Shown in pieces: positions 1 through 5,136 of a stretch of 7,712 nt of DNA. This stretch comes from Bacteroidota bacterium (GTDB lineage: Bacteria > Bacteroidota > Bacteroidia > Bacteroidales > UBA10428). Numbering within the stretch: position 1 is the stretch's first letter; each line of letters opens with the position of its first letter. The position numbers and the translations under genes were made by a program. Under the pieces are notes generated by a model. That model was not told where the DNA came from, ran no database searches, and saw nothing but the letters and a program-made list of their open reading frames with translations. The stretch is taken from contig JAHEEB010000058.1 in the NCBI GenBank assembly GCA_024640925.1, forward strand, positions 1-7,712, in the 5' to 3' direction.

Positions 1-289
1 CTTGGTCGTACAAATTTTTGACTTGGCTTTTATTAAAAGTATATCCAGAATATAAACCTAATTCTATATGATTCGATACAAATATTCCTATTGATGGATT
101 AAATCCTATTTGTATTGTTTTAGAATTTGATTTCTCCTCCCCAACTGTAAGTCCATTATTAAGAATTTGCCAATTTAATGACGACGAACCATCAAACTTC
201 AATGTGAGTTTTGCTGGTTGTGCATAAGCTATGCTTGCAATACATGAAATTAAAGATAGCGGTATGAGTTTTTTAAAAGATAGAATCAT
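1..289 (-). CDS. Secreted, probable outer-membrane beta-barrel protein (N-terminal part, cut by window edge)
   Basis: An open frame starts at ATG (287-289 on the plus strand) and runs without a stop to the window edge, giving 96 residues. The first 24 or so residues form a clear Sec signal peptide: a short basic start (FKK), a hydrophobic core, then a signal peptidase I-type AYA|Q site. The mature part has no further hydrophobic helix. It shows alternating polar/hydrophobic stretches (TIQIGFNPSIGIFVS, IELGLYSGYTF) typical of beta strands in small Bacteroidota outer-membrane barrel proteins. The family is inferred from this pattern alone, and the specific function is unknown. It could equally be a soluble periplasmic beta protein. 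I see no exact TAnnTTTG box just upstream. Confidence 0.7.
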   Translation of the reverse strand, partial: MILSFKKLIPLSLISCIASIAYAQPAKLTLKFDGSSSLNWQILNNGLTVGEEKSNSKTIQIGFNPSIGIFVSNHIELGLYSGYTFNKSQVKNLYDQ

Positions 290-660
290 AATTTAGATTT
301 AAATTTCAAATTATTAAGATAATTAAATTATTGCCATATTTATATGCTAATAAAAATTGCCTCTTTTTCTCATTTGGTGAAATCTGTAAAGTTTTTTGTC
401 CTGAAGTTGCTTTTTATTTTTTTCCAATGTACAAACGTTTTCTTTTATCTGCAAACTTTATCGCAGCTTACATTCAGAAATACAATTTTGGAGAAACCGA
501 AATTCACTATTATTGGTCTATGGGCGGGGATGGTAATAAACCACTCTACCAGGAAAATTGGCAACTAACCATTTCATCATCATTACGGCAACAATATACC
601 GATGATAAAAAACATACCTGGAGAGTAGATTCCAGATATGTACAAAGGAATTATAACCTT
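290..660. other. Gap with a doubtful open frame at 427-690 (+)
   Basis: The gap between the secreted-protein gene and the membrane-protein remnant has no confident gene. From ATG 427 a plus-strand frame of 87 residues runs to a stop at 690. Its residues 30-75 are rich in W, Y and charged residues (for example ENWQLTISSSLRQQY and KKHTWRVDSRYVQRNY) and read more like real beta-rich protein than chance translation. I recognise no family, there is no signal peptide, and its last 10 codons overlap the minus-strand remnant. It may be a decayed piece of a larger gene or spurious. Confidence 0.2.
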
Positions 661-891
661 TTAAAAACGCATCGTAACTCCTGTTCCTGAAGCACTCCAT
701 TGTAAATCAAATCCAAGCTTATAACTTGTTTTTTGAATATCCTTATTATATAAATCAAAAGATTCCCTGAGACTTTTTTTAGCCTTTATTGTAAAAGGAA
801 TGCTGACTCCAACACAAACAACAACAGCAATTATTAGTGGAGACGTCTTTGAATAATCGACCGATTCGTTTGCGATTTTGCTAAACCAACC
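661..891 (-). pseudogene. C-terminal remnant of a membrane protein (no start codon)
   Basis: On the minus strand a frame ends in TAA at 661-663 and is open for 76 codons back to an in-frame stop at 892-894, with no plausible start codon near that end. The translation contains a hydrophobic segment (SPLIIAVVVCVGVSIPF), then a basic linker (KAKKSLRESF), then DLYNKDIQKTSYKLGFDL, ending in GTGVTMRF. A late membrane segment, a 'xxLYN' element and a terminal beta-like strand ending in RF or SF is a layout I associate with small Bacteroidota membrane proteins. That suggests a genuine C-terminus whose N-terminal part has been lost. The break falls near 885-894, where the GC-richer, hairpin-rich stretch begins. 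Function unknown. It could also be a short gene using an unusual start. Confidence 0.5.
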
Positions 892-1015
892 TCATAGTGC
901 CCTAGTAAGGCTTATTGAGGGGGTAATCAAAATGCATTTAGTTGTTTTAGAGTGAGCTACGAACCCATGCTTATATGGCACTAAAAGTAGCTTCTCACAA
1001 ATTTGCCCCAACCCT

Positions 1016-1053
1016 GCTTGTTGCCGCTTGTTGCGGGGAGGGCTTCGCCCTTC
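1016..1053. repeat. Tandem GCTTGTTGC pair plus GC hairpin
   Basis: GCTTGTTGC occurs at 1016-1024 and again at 1026-1034. It is followed by AGGGC-TTC-GCCCT (1039-1051), a perfect 5-bp stem that extends to 7 bp (1037-1053) with one G-U pair. No T-run follows on either strand, so this is not an obvious terminator. On the minus strand, GCCCGAC (1064-1058) lies about 45 bases before GTTGGGG, a spacing and partial complementarity loosely like integron attC ends. That reading is speculative. Confidence 0.4.
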
Positions 1054-1134
1054 GTGTCGGGCGGTTCATCAAACAATAGAGAATAGGAATACTTTTGAAA
1101 AGAAATTAATAAATGAGTAGACCCGTATTCAGAT

Positions 1135-1148
1135 GTACATCGATGTAC
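1135..1148. repeat. 14-bp perfect palindrome with GATGTAC repeats
   Basis: GTACATCGATGTAC is exactly self-complementary. The heptamer GATGTAC also appears at 1132-1138, 1142-1148 and 1167-1173, so the palindrome sits in a short cluster of related repeats downstream of the lipoprotein gene. It could be a protein-binding dyad or part of a decayed mobile element. No regulator can be assigned. Confidence 0.4.
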
Positions 1149-1169
1149 TTCGGGAGTGGTGCGAGAGAT

Positions 1170-1196
1170 GTACTGGCGGACTAAGTCCGTCAGTAC
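1170..1196 (-). terminator. Strong hairpin one base after the lipoprotein stop codon
   Basis: GTACTGGCGGACT (1170-1182) pairs with AGTCCGTCAGTAC (1184-1196). This gives 13 positions with a single G-U pair around a minimal loop. It begins one base past the TGA of the minus-strand lipoprotein gene, so a role in 3' end formation or mRNA protection is plausible. No U-tract follows on the minus strand, so it is not a canonical intrinsic terminator. It may be a REP-like element instead. Confidence 0.4.
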
Positions 1197-1197
1197 C

Positions 1198-1947
1198 TCA
1201 ATTACCTGCCGTTATTTTTGTTATCCAATTTTGTTCAAATTTTTCTGCTAATGTCGTGTCATTAGGAAACGTTGTATACTTAAGTTGATAAGTCAACCCA
1301 TTTTTGTTTCTTTGTTCCTTAAATTGCCCATTTGAGTCAAGCGAATAAAGCTCATAAATAAAGTCCATTGGCGTTGAACCCTGAGCATCGCCTTTAAAAG
1401 TTTTAGACACATAGTCTAATTTGTCGTCATTATGAAAATCAAACAAATCCAATTCGTTATCAGTATGAAATGTACCAAAAAAGTTTTTCGTTTTTGTTAA
1501 TATATCGTAAATCAAAAAGTAATCAACACTACACCCTAATCCAGTACACGGTTGAAATGACATTCTAATACCGATAATTTCTCGATTATTATTAAAAAGT
1601 TTTATTACATCCCAATTATTAACAAAATCAACGCTATCATGATTATCCCATACTTTATTTAAAGTAGATTTATCTTTTAAAGAAAAAAAGTCATTATCAA
1701 TCTTTATTTTGGTTTCATTTTCTGTATCAAACCATCTAATCGTATGGTTACCAAGTTGAATTTCGGATTTATTACCCTCAGTATTATTTAAAACAATTGA
1801 AGGCTTTAATTTAAAAGTCTCAAAATAGTTTTTCAATCTGTCATGAATGGTTACTATCTTTGTTGTCCTATCTGTTTTGTTATCAGTCCTATTGTGACAT
1901 GAAATCAAAACAATCAAAACCAAAACAATCAAAATTATTCTTTTCAT
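1198..1947 (-). CDS. Hypothetical lipoprotein with a calcium-loop-like motif
   Basis: This gene encodes 249 residues. Residues 1-17 are a lipoprotein signal peptide: MKR, a hydrophobic core, then VLISC with Cys17 as the acylation site. The product should therefore be a membrane-anchored lipoprotein facing the periplasm or cell surface. The mature protein is polar and Asn/Asp/Lys-rich. Two features stand out. PCTGLGC (133-139) holds two cysteines that could form a disulfide. DFHNDDKLD (170-178) fits the D-x-[DN/H]-x-D-x-x-x-D calcium loop seen in FG-GAP/VCBS-type repeats; one copy does not make a propeller. I do not recognise the family and no enzyme motif is visible. It stands alone, with a hairpin directly after its stop and a remnant gene further downstream, so it may sit on a transferred segment. 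Confidence 0.8.
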   Translation of the reverse strand: MKRIILIVLVLIVLISCHNRTDNKTDRTTKIVTIHDRLKNYFETFKLKPSIVLNNTEGNKSEIQLGNHTIRWFDTENETKIKIDNDFFSLKDKSTLNKVWDNHDSVDFVNNWDVIKLFNNNREIIGIRMSFQPCTGLGCSVDYFLIYDILTKTKNFFGTFHTDNELDLFDFHNDDKLDYVSKTFKGDAQGSTPMDFIYELYSLDSNGQFKEQRNKNGLTYQLKYTTFPNDTTLAEKFEQNWITKITAGN

Positions 1948-2225
1948 AGTTCAATGTGTGTGTCTTTTTATATTAGCAGCCAATTCCTTATAACCGCATA
2001 AAAACCACACCTATTTTCTTTATTTAGACAATTAGGAGCAGTTTTCCTTCCTTTTTTATCTATCAATTTTCAATTTTTAGTAAATAAAACCCTACCAATA
2101 TACAACCTCCCCCATTATCTTCCAATACTTTCTAATATAAAACGCATCTTTTTTATTAACCATTTTGCTGAAAACCAATTGCATAAAGCAGTGAGAGAAG
2201 TGAGGTAAAAGAAATAAAATAAAAG
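1948..2225. other. AT-rich spacer upstream of the lipoprotein gene
   Basis: No convincing gene is seen. A 24-codon minus-strand frame exists (about 2160 down to 2089) but has no supporting feature. The stretch should carry the promoter of the minus-strand lipoprotein gene, yet I find no exact TAnnTTTG box in it. On the minus strand GCGGTTATAAGGAATTGGC (about 2000-1982) lies about 35 bases before the start codon and may mark the edge of an inserted segment, which is an impression only. Confidence 0.35.
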
Positions 2226-2255
2226 TTTGACATTGCCGGAATGGGGTATATTTTG
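2226..2255 (+). promoter_or_regulatory. Candidate promoter for a short RNA
   Basis: TTTG (2226-2229) is followed 19 bases later by TATTTTG (2249-2255), one base short of the Bacteroidota minus-7 consensus TAnnTTTG. The same stretch reads as TTGACA (2227-2232), 16 bases, TATTTT in the classical sigma-70 form. No protein gene starts downstream before the strong terminator at 2325-2365, so any transcript would be about 100 nt. Confidence 0.4.
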
Positions 2256-2261
2256 TAAGAG

Positions 2262-2365
2262 GAAGATCACGGGCAATATGAGTGCGAAAGTTTGGATCGT
2301 GTTCGTTTCAAAGATTGCTTTTTTAAAAGAGGTAGTAGGTTAAATAATCTATTGCCTCTTTTTTT
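2262..2365 (+). ncRNA. Candidate small RNA bounded by promoter-like site and terminator
   Basis: The boundaries are inferred from the promoter-like site at 2226-2255 and the intrinsic terminator ending at 2365. The interior has a second dyad, GCAAT (2273-2277) with ATTGC (2314-2318), followed directly by six T. This could be an earlier termination point or an alternative fold. A 21-codon frame (ATG 2278, stop 2341) overlaps the terminator stem and is unlikely to be a gene. It matches no RNA family that I recognise. Confidence 0.3.
2325..2365 (+). terminator. Strong intrinsic terminator
   Basis: AAAAGAGGTAGTAG (2325-2338) pairs over all 14 positions, with two G-U wobbles, with CTATTGCCTCTTTT (2349-2362) around a 10-base loop. 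The T-run spans 2359-2365. It is a canonical Rho-independent terminator on the plus strand. On the minus strand the stem is followed by TTTT only as part of its own arm, so termination there would be weaker. No plus-strand protein gene precedes it in the window. Confidence 0.7.
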
Positions 2366-2520
2366 GGCTCAACTATGCCTTACCATAGGTTTAACGAAGC
2401 CTTACTGGTACAGCTTACCGCACTGTAACACCTGAGCTTCACAAAGCTCGTTTCCTTACAGTGTGTCAGGTGTTCTTCAACCCGAACGGCAAATTTGGTC
2501 GCAAGGTTCTTTCATCCTTG
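2366..2520. ncRNA. Structured segment with a possible H-type pseudoknot
   Basis: A series of dyads is packed here. CTATG (2373-2377) pairs with CATAG (2384-2388), and GGTA with TACC within 2407-2419. CACTGTAA (2421-2428) pairs with TTACAGTG (2456-2463), and ACACCTGA (2428-2435) with TCAGGTGT (2466-2473). GAGCTT-CACA-AAGCTC (2434-2449) is a perfect 6-bp hairpin in the loop. The two 8-bp pairings interleave, which is the geometry of an H-type pseudoknot or of two mutually exclusive stems. The strand is not determined, and function and family are unknown. It may be a noncoding RNA or a DNA-level mobile repeat. Confidence 0.4.
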
Positions 2521-2562
2521 TAGGTATTTATTTATATTTACACACGCCTCGTGGCGCACCAT

Positions 2563-2645
2563 GGCACAAAGCCAAAGACTCACAAAGATCTTATTTTAAA
2601 TAAATTAACCTTAGTGATACCTTTGTGTCTTAGGGTTTTCGCGGC
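2563..2645. repeat. Degenerate inverted repeat of 'CAAAG' type
   Basis: The left arm (2563-2589, containing CACAAAGCCAAAGACTCACAAAG) is an imperfect reverse complement of the right arm (2617-2645, containing CTTTGTGTCTTAGGGTTTTCGCGGC). An AT-rich centre lies between them. The arms are built of repeated CAAAG/CTTTG units. I have the impression that such elements are common between Bacteroidota genes. No coding capacity. It is probably a decayed MITE-like or REP-like element. Confidence 0.45.
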
Positions 2646-2700
2646 TATTTATCGATTTTTTGGACAGTCTATATTTATAAAAACCATCGACAAGAAATAA

Positions 2701-2770
2701 GTGTCCCTTTAGGTACATACCATGGTGGCAGTTGGCAAAGTTGATAAAACTATAATATACCTAAAGACAC
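2701..2770. repeat. Inverted repeat GTGTC(CC)TTTAGGTA / TACCTAAAGACAC
   Basis: The left arm 2701-2715 and the right arm 2758-2770 are reverse complements apart from two extra C in the left arm. About 42 bases separate them, including CCATGG. The sequence core CCTTTAGG/CCTAAAGG is shared with the palindrome at 2805-2820, so the two probably belong to one repeat family. No terminator T-run follows. Confidence 0.5.
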
Positions 2771-2804
2771 ATTCATTAATGGGAATTTTCTTTTATAAAT
2801 ATTT

Positions 2805-2820
2805 TGTGCCTAAAGGCACA
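2805..2820. repeat. Palindrome TGTGCCTAAAGGCACA
   Basis: Seven bases on each side pair perfectly around an AA centre. The unit resembles both arms of the neighbouring inverted repeat (2701-2770). It looks like a short extragenic palindromic unit present in more than one, partly decayed, copy. Confidence 0.55.
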
Positions 2821-3210
2821 GAAATCATTTCATTTGAAGGGTAAATGTTTCTTAAGCGAATAGAACAGTTTTATATAATTTTTTATGCTAGATATTTCTT
2901 ATCCCTTTTATAATTCGGTTATTCGTATCGGGTATAATCAGTTAAACTAATTAATTTTTCTACAGTGGCGACATTTGATCTGCATCAAATCTGAAACGAT
3001 CTTGAAAAAGGCACATAGCTTTTATCCTTATTTCAACAACAAGTTATTCACCAACAACAATATACATTATTAGTAATTCTTTAAAACAATCTTTTTTCCT
3101 GTCAATAATTCCTATCATTTTGCTAAATAGTTCTACCCGGTTTTTTGTTCAGATAGTACTTTTAGATATCAATTTTTCGATTAACCTAATTATTAACAAA
3201 AACTATTTTT
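2821..3210. other. Long AT-rich leader region of the pectate lyase gene
   Basis: No protein gene is evident. It contains the FNR/CRP-type box listed separately and must hold the promoter of the downstream lyase gene. I find no exact TAnnTTTG box. TTTG at 3144-3147 with a weak TATCAATT about 19 bases further is only a poor candidate. The start region (AAAAACTATTTTTATG) is A/T-rich, as is usual for Bacteroidota leaders. Confidence 0.4.
2975..2988. promoter_or_regulatory. Perfect FNR/CRP-family operator-like box
   Basis: TTGAT-CTGC-ATCAA matches the FNR/DNR consensus TTGATnnnnATCAA at every defined position. The dyad extends to ATTTGAT-CTGC-ATCAAAT (2973-2990). It lies 222 bases before the pectate lyase start codon. 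Control of that gene by a Crp/Fnr-type regulator is therefore possible, but the long distance makes it uncertain. Confidence 0.45.
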
Positions 3211-4092
3211 ATGAAAAAACTATTTTGGACATTATTCGTTGTCGCTGCAATTATGAGTTGCGAAAAAGAAGCTCTTGTTGAACCAGCTAAAACTGCAGCT
3301 CAACCAAGTTTTAAAACTACAACAACTGTAACAACTGAAAGTGCATTAAAAACTGCTGTTAAAAATGCAGTAGCCGGTGATGTTATTAAAATTAGTGGTA
3401 CTATTTATTTAACTAGTCAATTACAATTATTGAACAGTGGTACATCAAGCTCAAAAATTACCATTACTGGTACATCTTCCAGTTCTCTTGGAGTTTTGGA
3501 TTGTTCCAAAATATCATCAGGTTGGGGTGTAAAATGTAACGGGAGCTATTGGAACATCAAATACTTGGATTTCCGTTATGCTCCTGATTGCGGTCTCGTT
3601 TTTCAAACTGGCCATAACAACTATGTGTACTGGTGTAGATTTTACGGAAACGGTGATTCCGGATTTCAGATTTACAATAGTTCTTATAGTAACTCCGTTA
3701 ATTATTGCTGGTCATGGGACAATTATGATGATGGGGACGGTGGTGAAAATGCCGATGGATTTGCATGTAAATTATCTGCTGGTTCAGGTAACACATATAA
3801 CAATTGTGAAGCATCTCATAACTCAGATGACGGTTGGGACCTTTATGGACAACCATATACTGTAAAAATGAATTACTGTAATGCCATGTATAACGGTTAC
3901 GGAACCAATGGTGATGGTAATGGTTTCAAATTAGGTAGCTCAGGACAAACTGTAGCTCACACTGTTTACTATTGCACATCTCACAACAATACAGGTTGTG
4001 GTTATGACGGTAATGGCAACACAGGTCACATAACAACTACTGGTAGTACAGGTTATAGCAACGGAAAATCTTTATGGTACAGAATATATTAA
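3211..4092 (+). CDS. Pectate lyase-like lipoprotein, polysaccharide lyase family 9
   Basis: This gene encodes 293 residues. The signal peptide ends in the lipobox AIMSC with Cys17, followed by acidic EKE, so a surface or outer-membrane lipoprotein is likely. From about residue 38 the sequence is a right-handed parallel beta-helix, with repeated short strands, turns and Asn/Gly-rich coils. Its active site fits PL9 enzymes such as Dickeya Pel9A (calcium ligands D209, D233, D234, D237 and catalytic base K273). ADGFACK gives D182, SDDGWD gives D206, D207 and D210, and GNGFK gives K240; the D182-D206 spacing of 24 is the same. PL9 enzymes cleave polygalacturonate by calcium-dependent beta-elimination. 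The protein is shorter than Pel9A, chiefly after the catalytic lysine, with only 53 residues left. No SusC/SusD pair or other glycan gene is nearby, so it is not part of a visible utilisation locus. Substrate is inferred, not shown. Confidence 0.85.
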   Translation: MKKLFWTLFVVAAIMSCEKEALVEPAKTAAQPSFKTTTTVTTESALKTAVKNAVAGDVIKISGTIYLTSQLQLLNSGTSSSKITITGTSSSSLGVLDCSKISSGWGVKCNGSYWNIKYLDFRYAPDCGLVFQTGHNNYVYWCRFYGNGDSGFQIYNSSYSNSVNYCWSWDNYDDGDGGENADGFACKLSAGSGNTYNNCEASHNSDDGWDLYGQPYTVKMNYCNAMYNGYGTNGDGNGFKLGSSGQTVAHTVYYCTSHNNTGCGYDGNGNTGHITTTGSTGYSNGKSLWYRIY

Positions 4093-4145
4093 AATCATAG
4101 AAAACAGGATTATATCCTGAACTATTTGGTTTTGTAGTAAAAGCA

Positions 4146-4177
4146 GAAGGTTGGCAATTTTGCCAACCTTCCTTTTT
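4146..4177. terminator. Shared terminator between convergent genes
   Basis: GAAGGTTGGCA (4146-4156) pairs perfectly with TGCCAACCTTC (4161-4171) around a 4-base loop. On the plus strand it is followed by CTTTTT, giving a good intrinsic terminator about 55 bases after the lyase stop. On the minus strand it lies directly after the ankyrin gene stop and is followed by CTGCTTTTA, so it can probably serve both genes. Confidence 0.75.
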
Positions 4178-5099
4178 ATTGTTTAGCTCCTTTTGATAAA
4201 AGAAGTTTTATAATTTGTTTTTCACCTGAATTTCTTGCATTATCCAATGCAGTTCCACCATCATTATCCTTCAAATTAACATCTGCTCCATTTTCCAAGA
4301 GCATTTTAACCATGTTACTATTTCGGCTTCTGCAGGCTGCCATCAAGGGTAAATCAAATGATTTGTTTCTACCATTTACATCTGCACCCCTTTTAATTAA
4401 TAAATCAGCAATTTTTATATATTCTTTATTTTTTTTACAATCGCCCAGATAAGCCATTAAAATTAATATTGTGTCATCCCCATTAACTTTGAAGTTAACA
4501 TTTGCTTTATGGTCAACCAATAATTTAGCAATATTATAATGGCCATTTATCGATGCATACACCAAAGCTGTCAAACCTTCTTTGCTCACCAGTTCAACAT
4601 CAGCATTGTTTTCAAGCAGAAGTTCTACTATTTTATCAAAACCATGTGTAGCAGAATACATTAATGGAGTAACACTATCGATATTTATTGTATTTACTAT
4701 TGCTTTATTCTTAATAAGAATTTTTGCTATATCAGTATACCCTTTAAACGAAACTACTGATAATGCTGTCTCTCCATATTTATTTCTTGCATTTACATCT
4801 GCATGGCTCTCAATAAGCAAACGAACTATTTTCTTTCTCCCTAAATCAGTTGCAAGAATTAATGGTGTAGATGAATTCTCATCTCTGATTTCAATGTTTG
4901 TACCATTTTTTAATAAGTATTTTACACTTCTTGTATCATTATTTTTTATTGCGTTTACCAGGTCGGTATCATAAGACCCTCCACAATTAAAAACAAGCAA
5001 AGAAATGACAGAAATTTTAAAAAATGTAAGAATTTTGTTTTTACATGTAAGTGCTCTTTTTTTTAGGTAAAACCTGTTGAAAATGTAAGTAGGTATCAT
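4176..5099 (-). CDS. Ankyrin-repeat lipoprotein
   Basis: This gene encodes 307 residues. A basic 24-residue N-terminus precedes a hydrophobic stretch and VFNC, with Cys39 as the likely lipid attachment site. The signal is unusually long, so the true start may lie downstream at a non-ATG codon. From residue 43 to the end it is a stack of seven to eight ankyrin repeats, with typical elements such as TPLILATDLGRKKIVRLLI (78-96), GETALSVVSFKGYTDIAKIL, GLTALVYASINGHYNIAKLL and NGADVNLKDNDGGTALDNA. The sixth repeat (207-245) is lengthened by an insertion after GDCKKNKEY. Ankyrin stacks bind proteins; the partner is unknown. The gene lies 37 bases downstream of the UroD-like gene in the same direction and could be cotranscribed, though a promoter-like box sits in the gap. 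Periplasmic or surface location is inferred from the lipobox. Confidence 0.85.
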   Translation of the reverse strand: MIPTYIFNRFYLKKRALTCKNKILTFFKISVISLLVFNCGGSYDTDLVNAIKNNDTRSVKYLLKNGTNIEIRDENSSTPLILATDLGRKKIVRLLIESHADVNARNKYGETALSVVSFKGYTDIAKILIKNKAIVNTINIDSVTPLMYSATHGFDKIVELLLENNADVELVSKEGLTALVYASINGHYNIAKLLVDHKANVNFKVNGDDTILILMAYLGDCKKNKEYIKIADLLIKRGADVNGRNKSFDLPLMAACRSRNSNMVKMLLENGADVNLKDNDGGTALDNARNSGEKQIIKLLLSKGAKQ

Positions 5100-5118
5100 A
5101 AATTATGGATTTTTATGA

Positions 5119-5126
5119 CAAATTTA
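5119..5126 (-). promoter_or_regulatory. Candidate minus-7 box for the ankyrin gene
   Basis: On the minus strand TAAATTTG matches TAnnTTTG exactly, about 20 bases before the start codon. No good TTTG minus-33 element is seen at the expected distance (TTCA instead). The box is therefore suggestive only, but it would let the ankyrin gene be expressed apart from the UroD-like gene upstream. Confidence 0.3.
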
Positions 5127-5136
5127 CCATATTCTA

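Larger units (their letters stand above)
892..1197. other. Gene-free, hairpin-rich and GC-richer spacer
   Basis: No credible coding frame is present. The stretch holds several small dyads and repeats, listed separately where clear, plus TAGTGCC (895-901) inverted as GGCACTA (977-983). Base composition around 1011-1070 is visibly richer in G and C than the flanks. This suggests a structured element or the junction of an inserted segment rather than ordinary spacer. Confidence 0.45.

Noticed and set aside
344..568. 74-codon plus-strand frame rich in Phe and Leu
   Set aside because: Low-complexity AT-rich translation with no plausible end or context; a chance frame.
518..700. 60-codon minus-strand frame
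   Set aside because: Overlaps the gene remnant in another frame, carries no domain or signal, and its hydrophobicity is explained by the opposite-strand composition.
892..1197. tRNA or insertion-sequence end in the GC-richer spacer
   Set aside because: No cloverleaf or GGTTCRA T-loop with matching acceptor arms, no transposase frame, and no terminal inverted repeats with target duplication.
2089..2160. 24-codon minus-strand frame starting MVNKKDAFY
   Set aside because: Too short, no neighbours in the same frame, and no signal supporting translation.
2278..2343. 21-codon frame with ATG inside the candidate small RNA
   Set aside because: Its last codons lie in the stem of a strong terminator and no ribosome-site or family support is visible.
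1948..3210. CRISPR array in the repeat-rich region
   Set aside because: The repeats are few, unevenly spaced and mostly inverted; there are no regular direct repeats with spacers and no cas gene.
3578..3865. 95-codon frame inside the pectate lyase gene
   Set aside because: Out-of-frame shadow of the lyase, whose own frame contains all catalytic residues.
4582..4974. 130-codon frame antisense to the ankyrin gene
   Set aside because: Opposite-strand shadow of the repeats; its Ser/Phe-rich hydrophobic look comes from antisense Lys/Leu codons.
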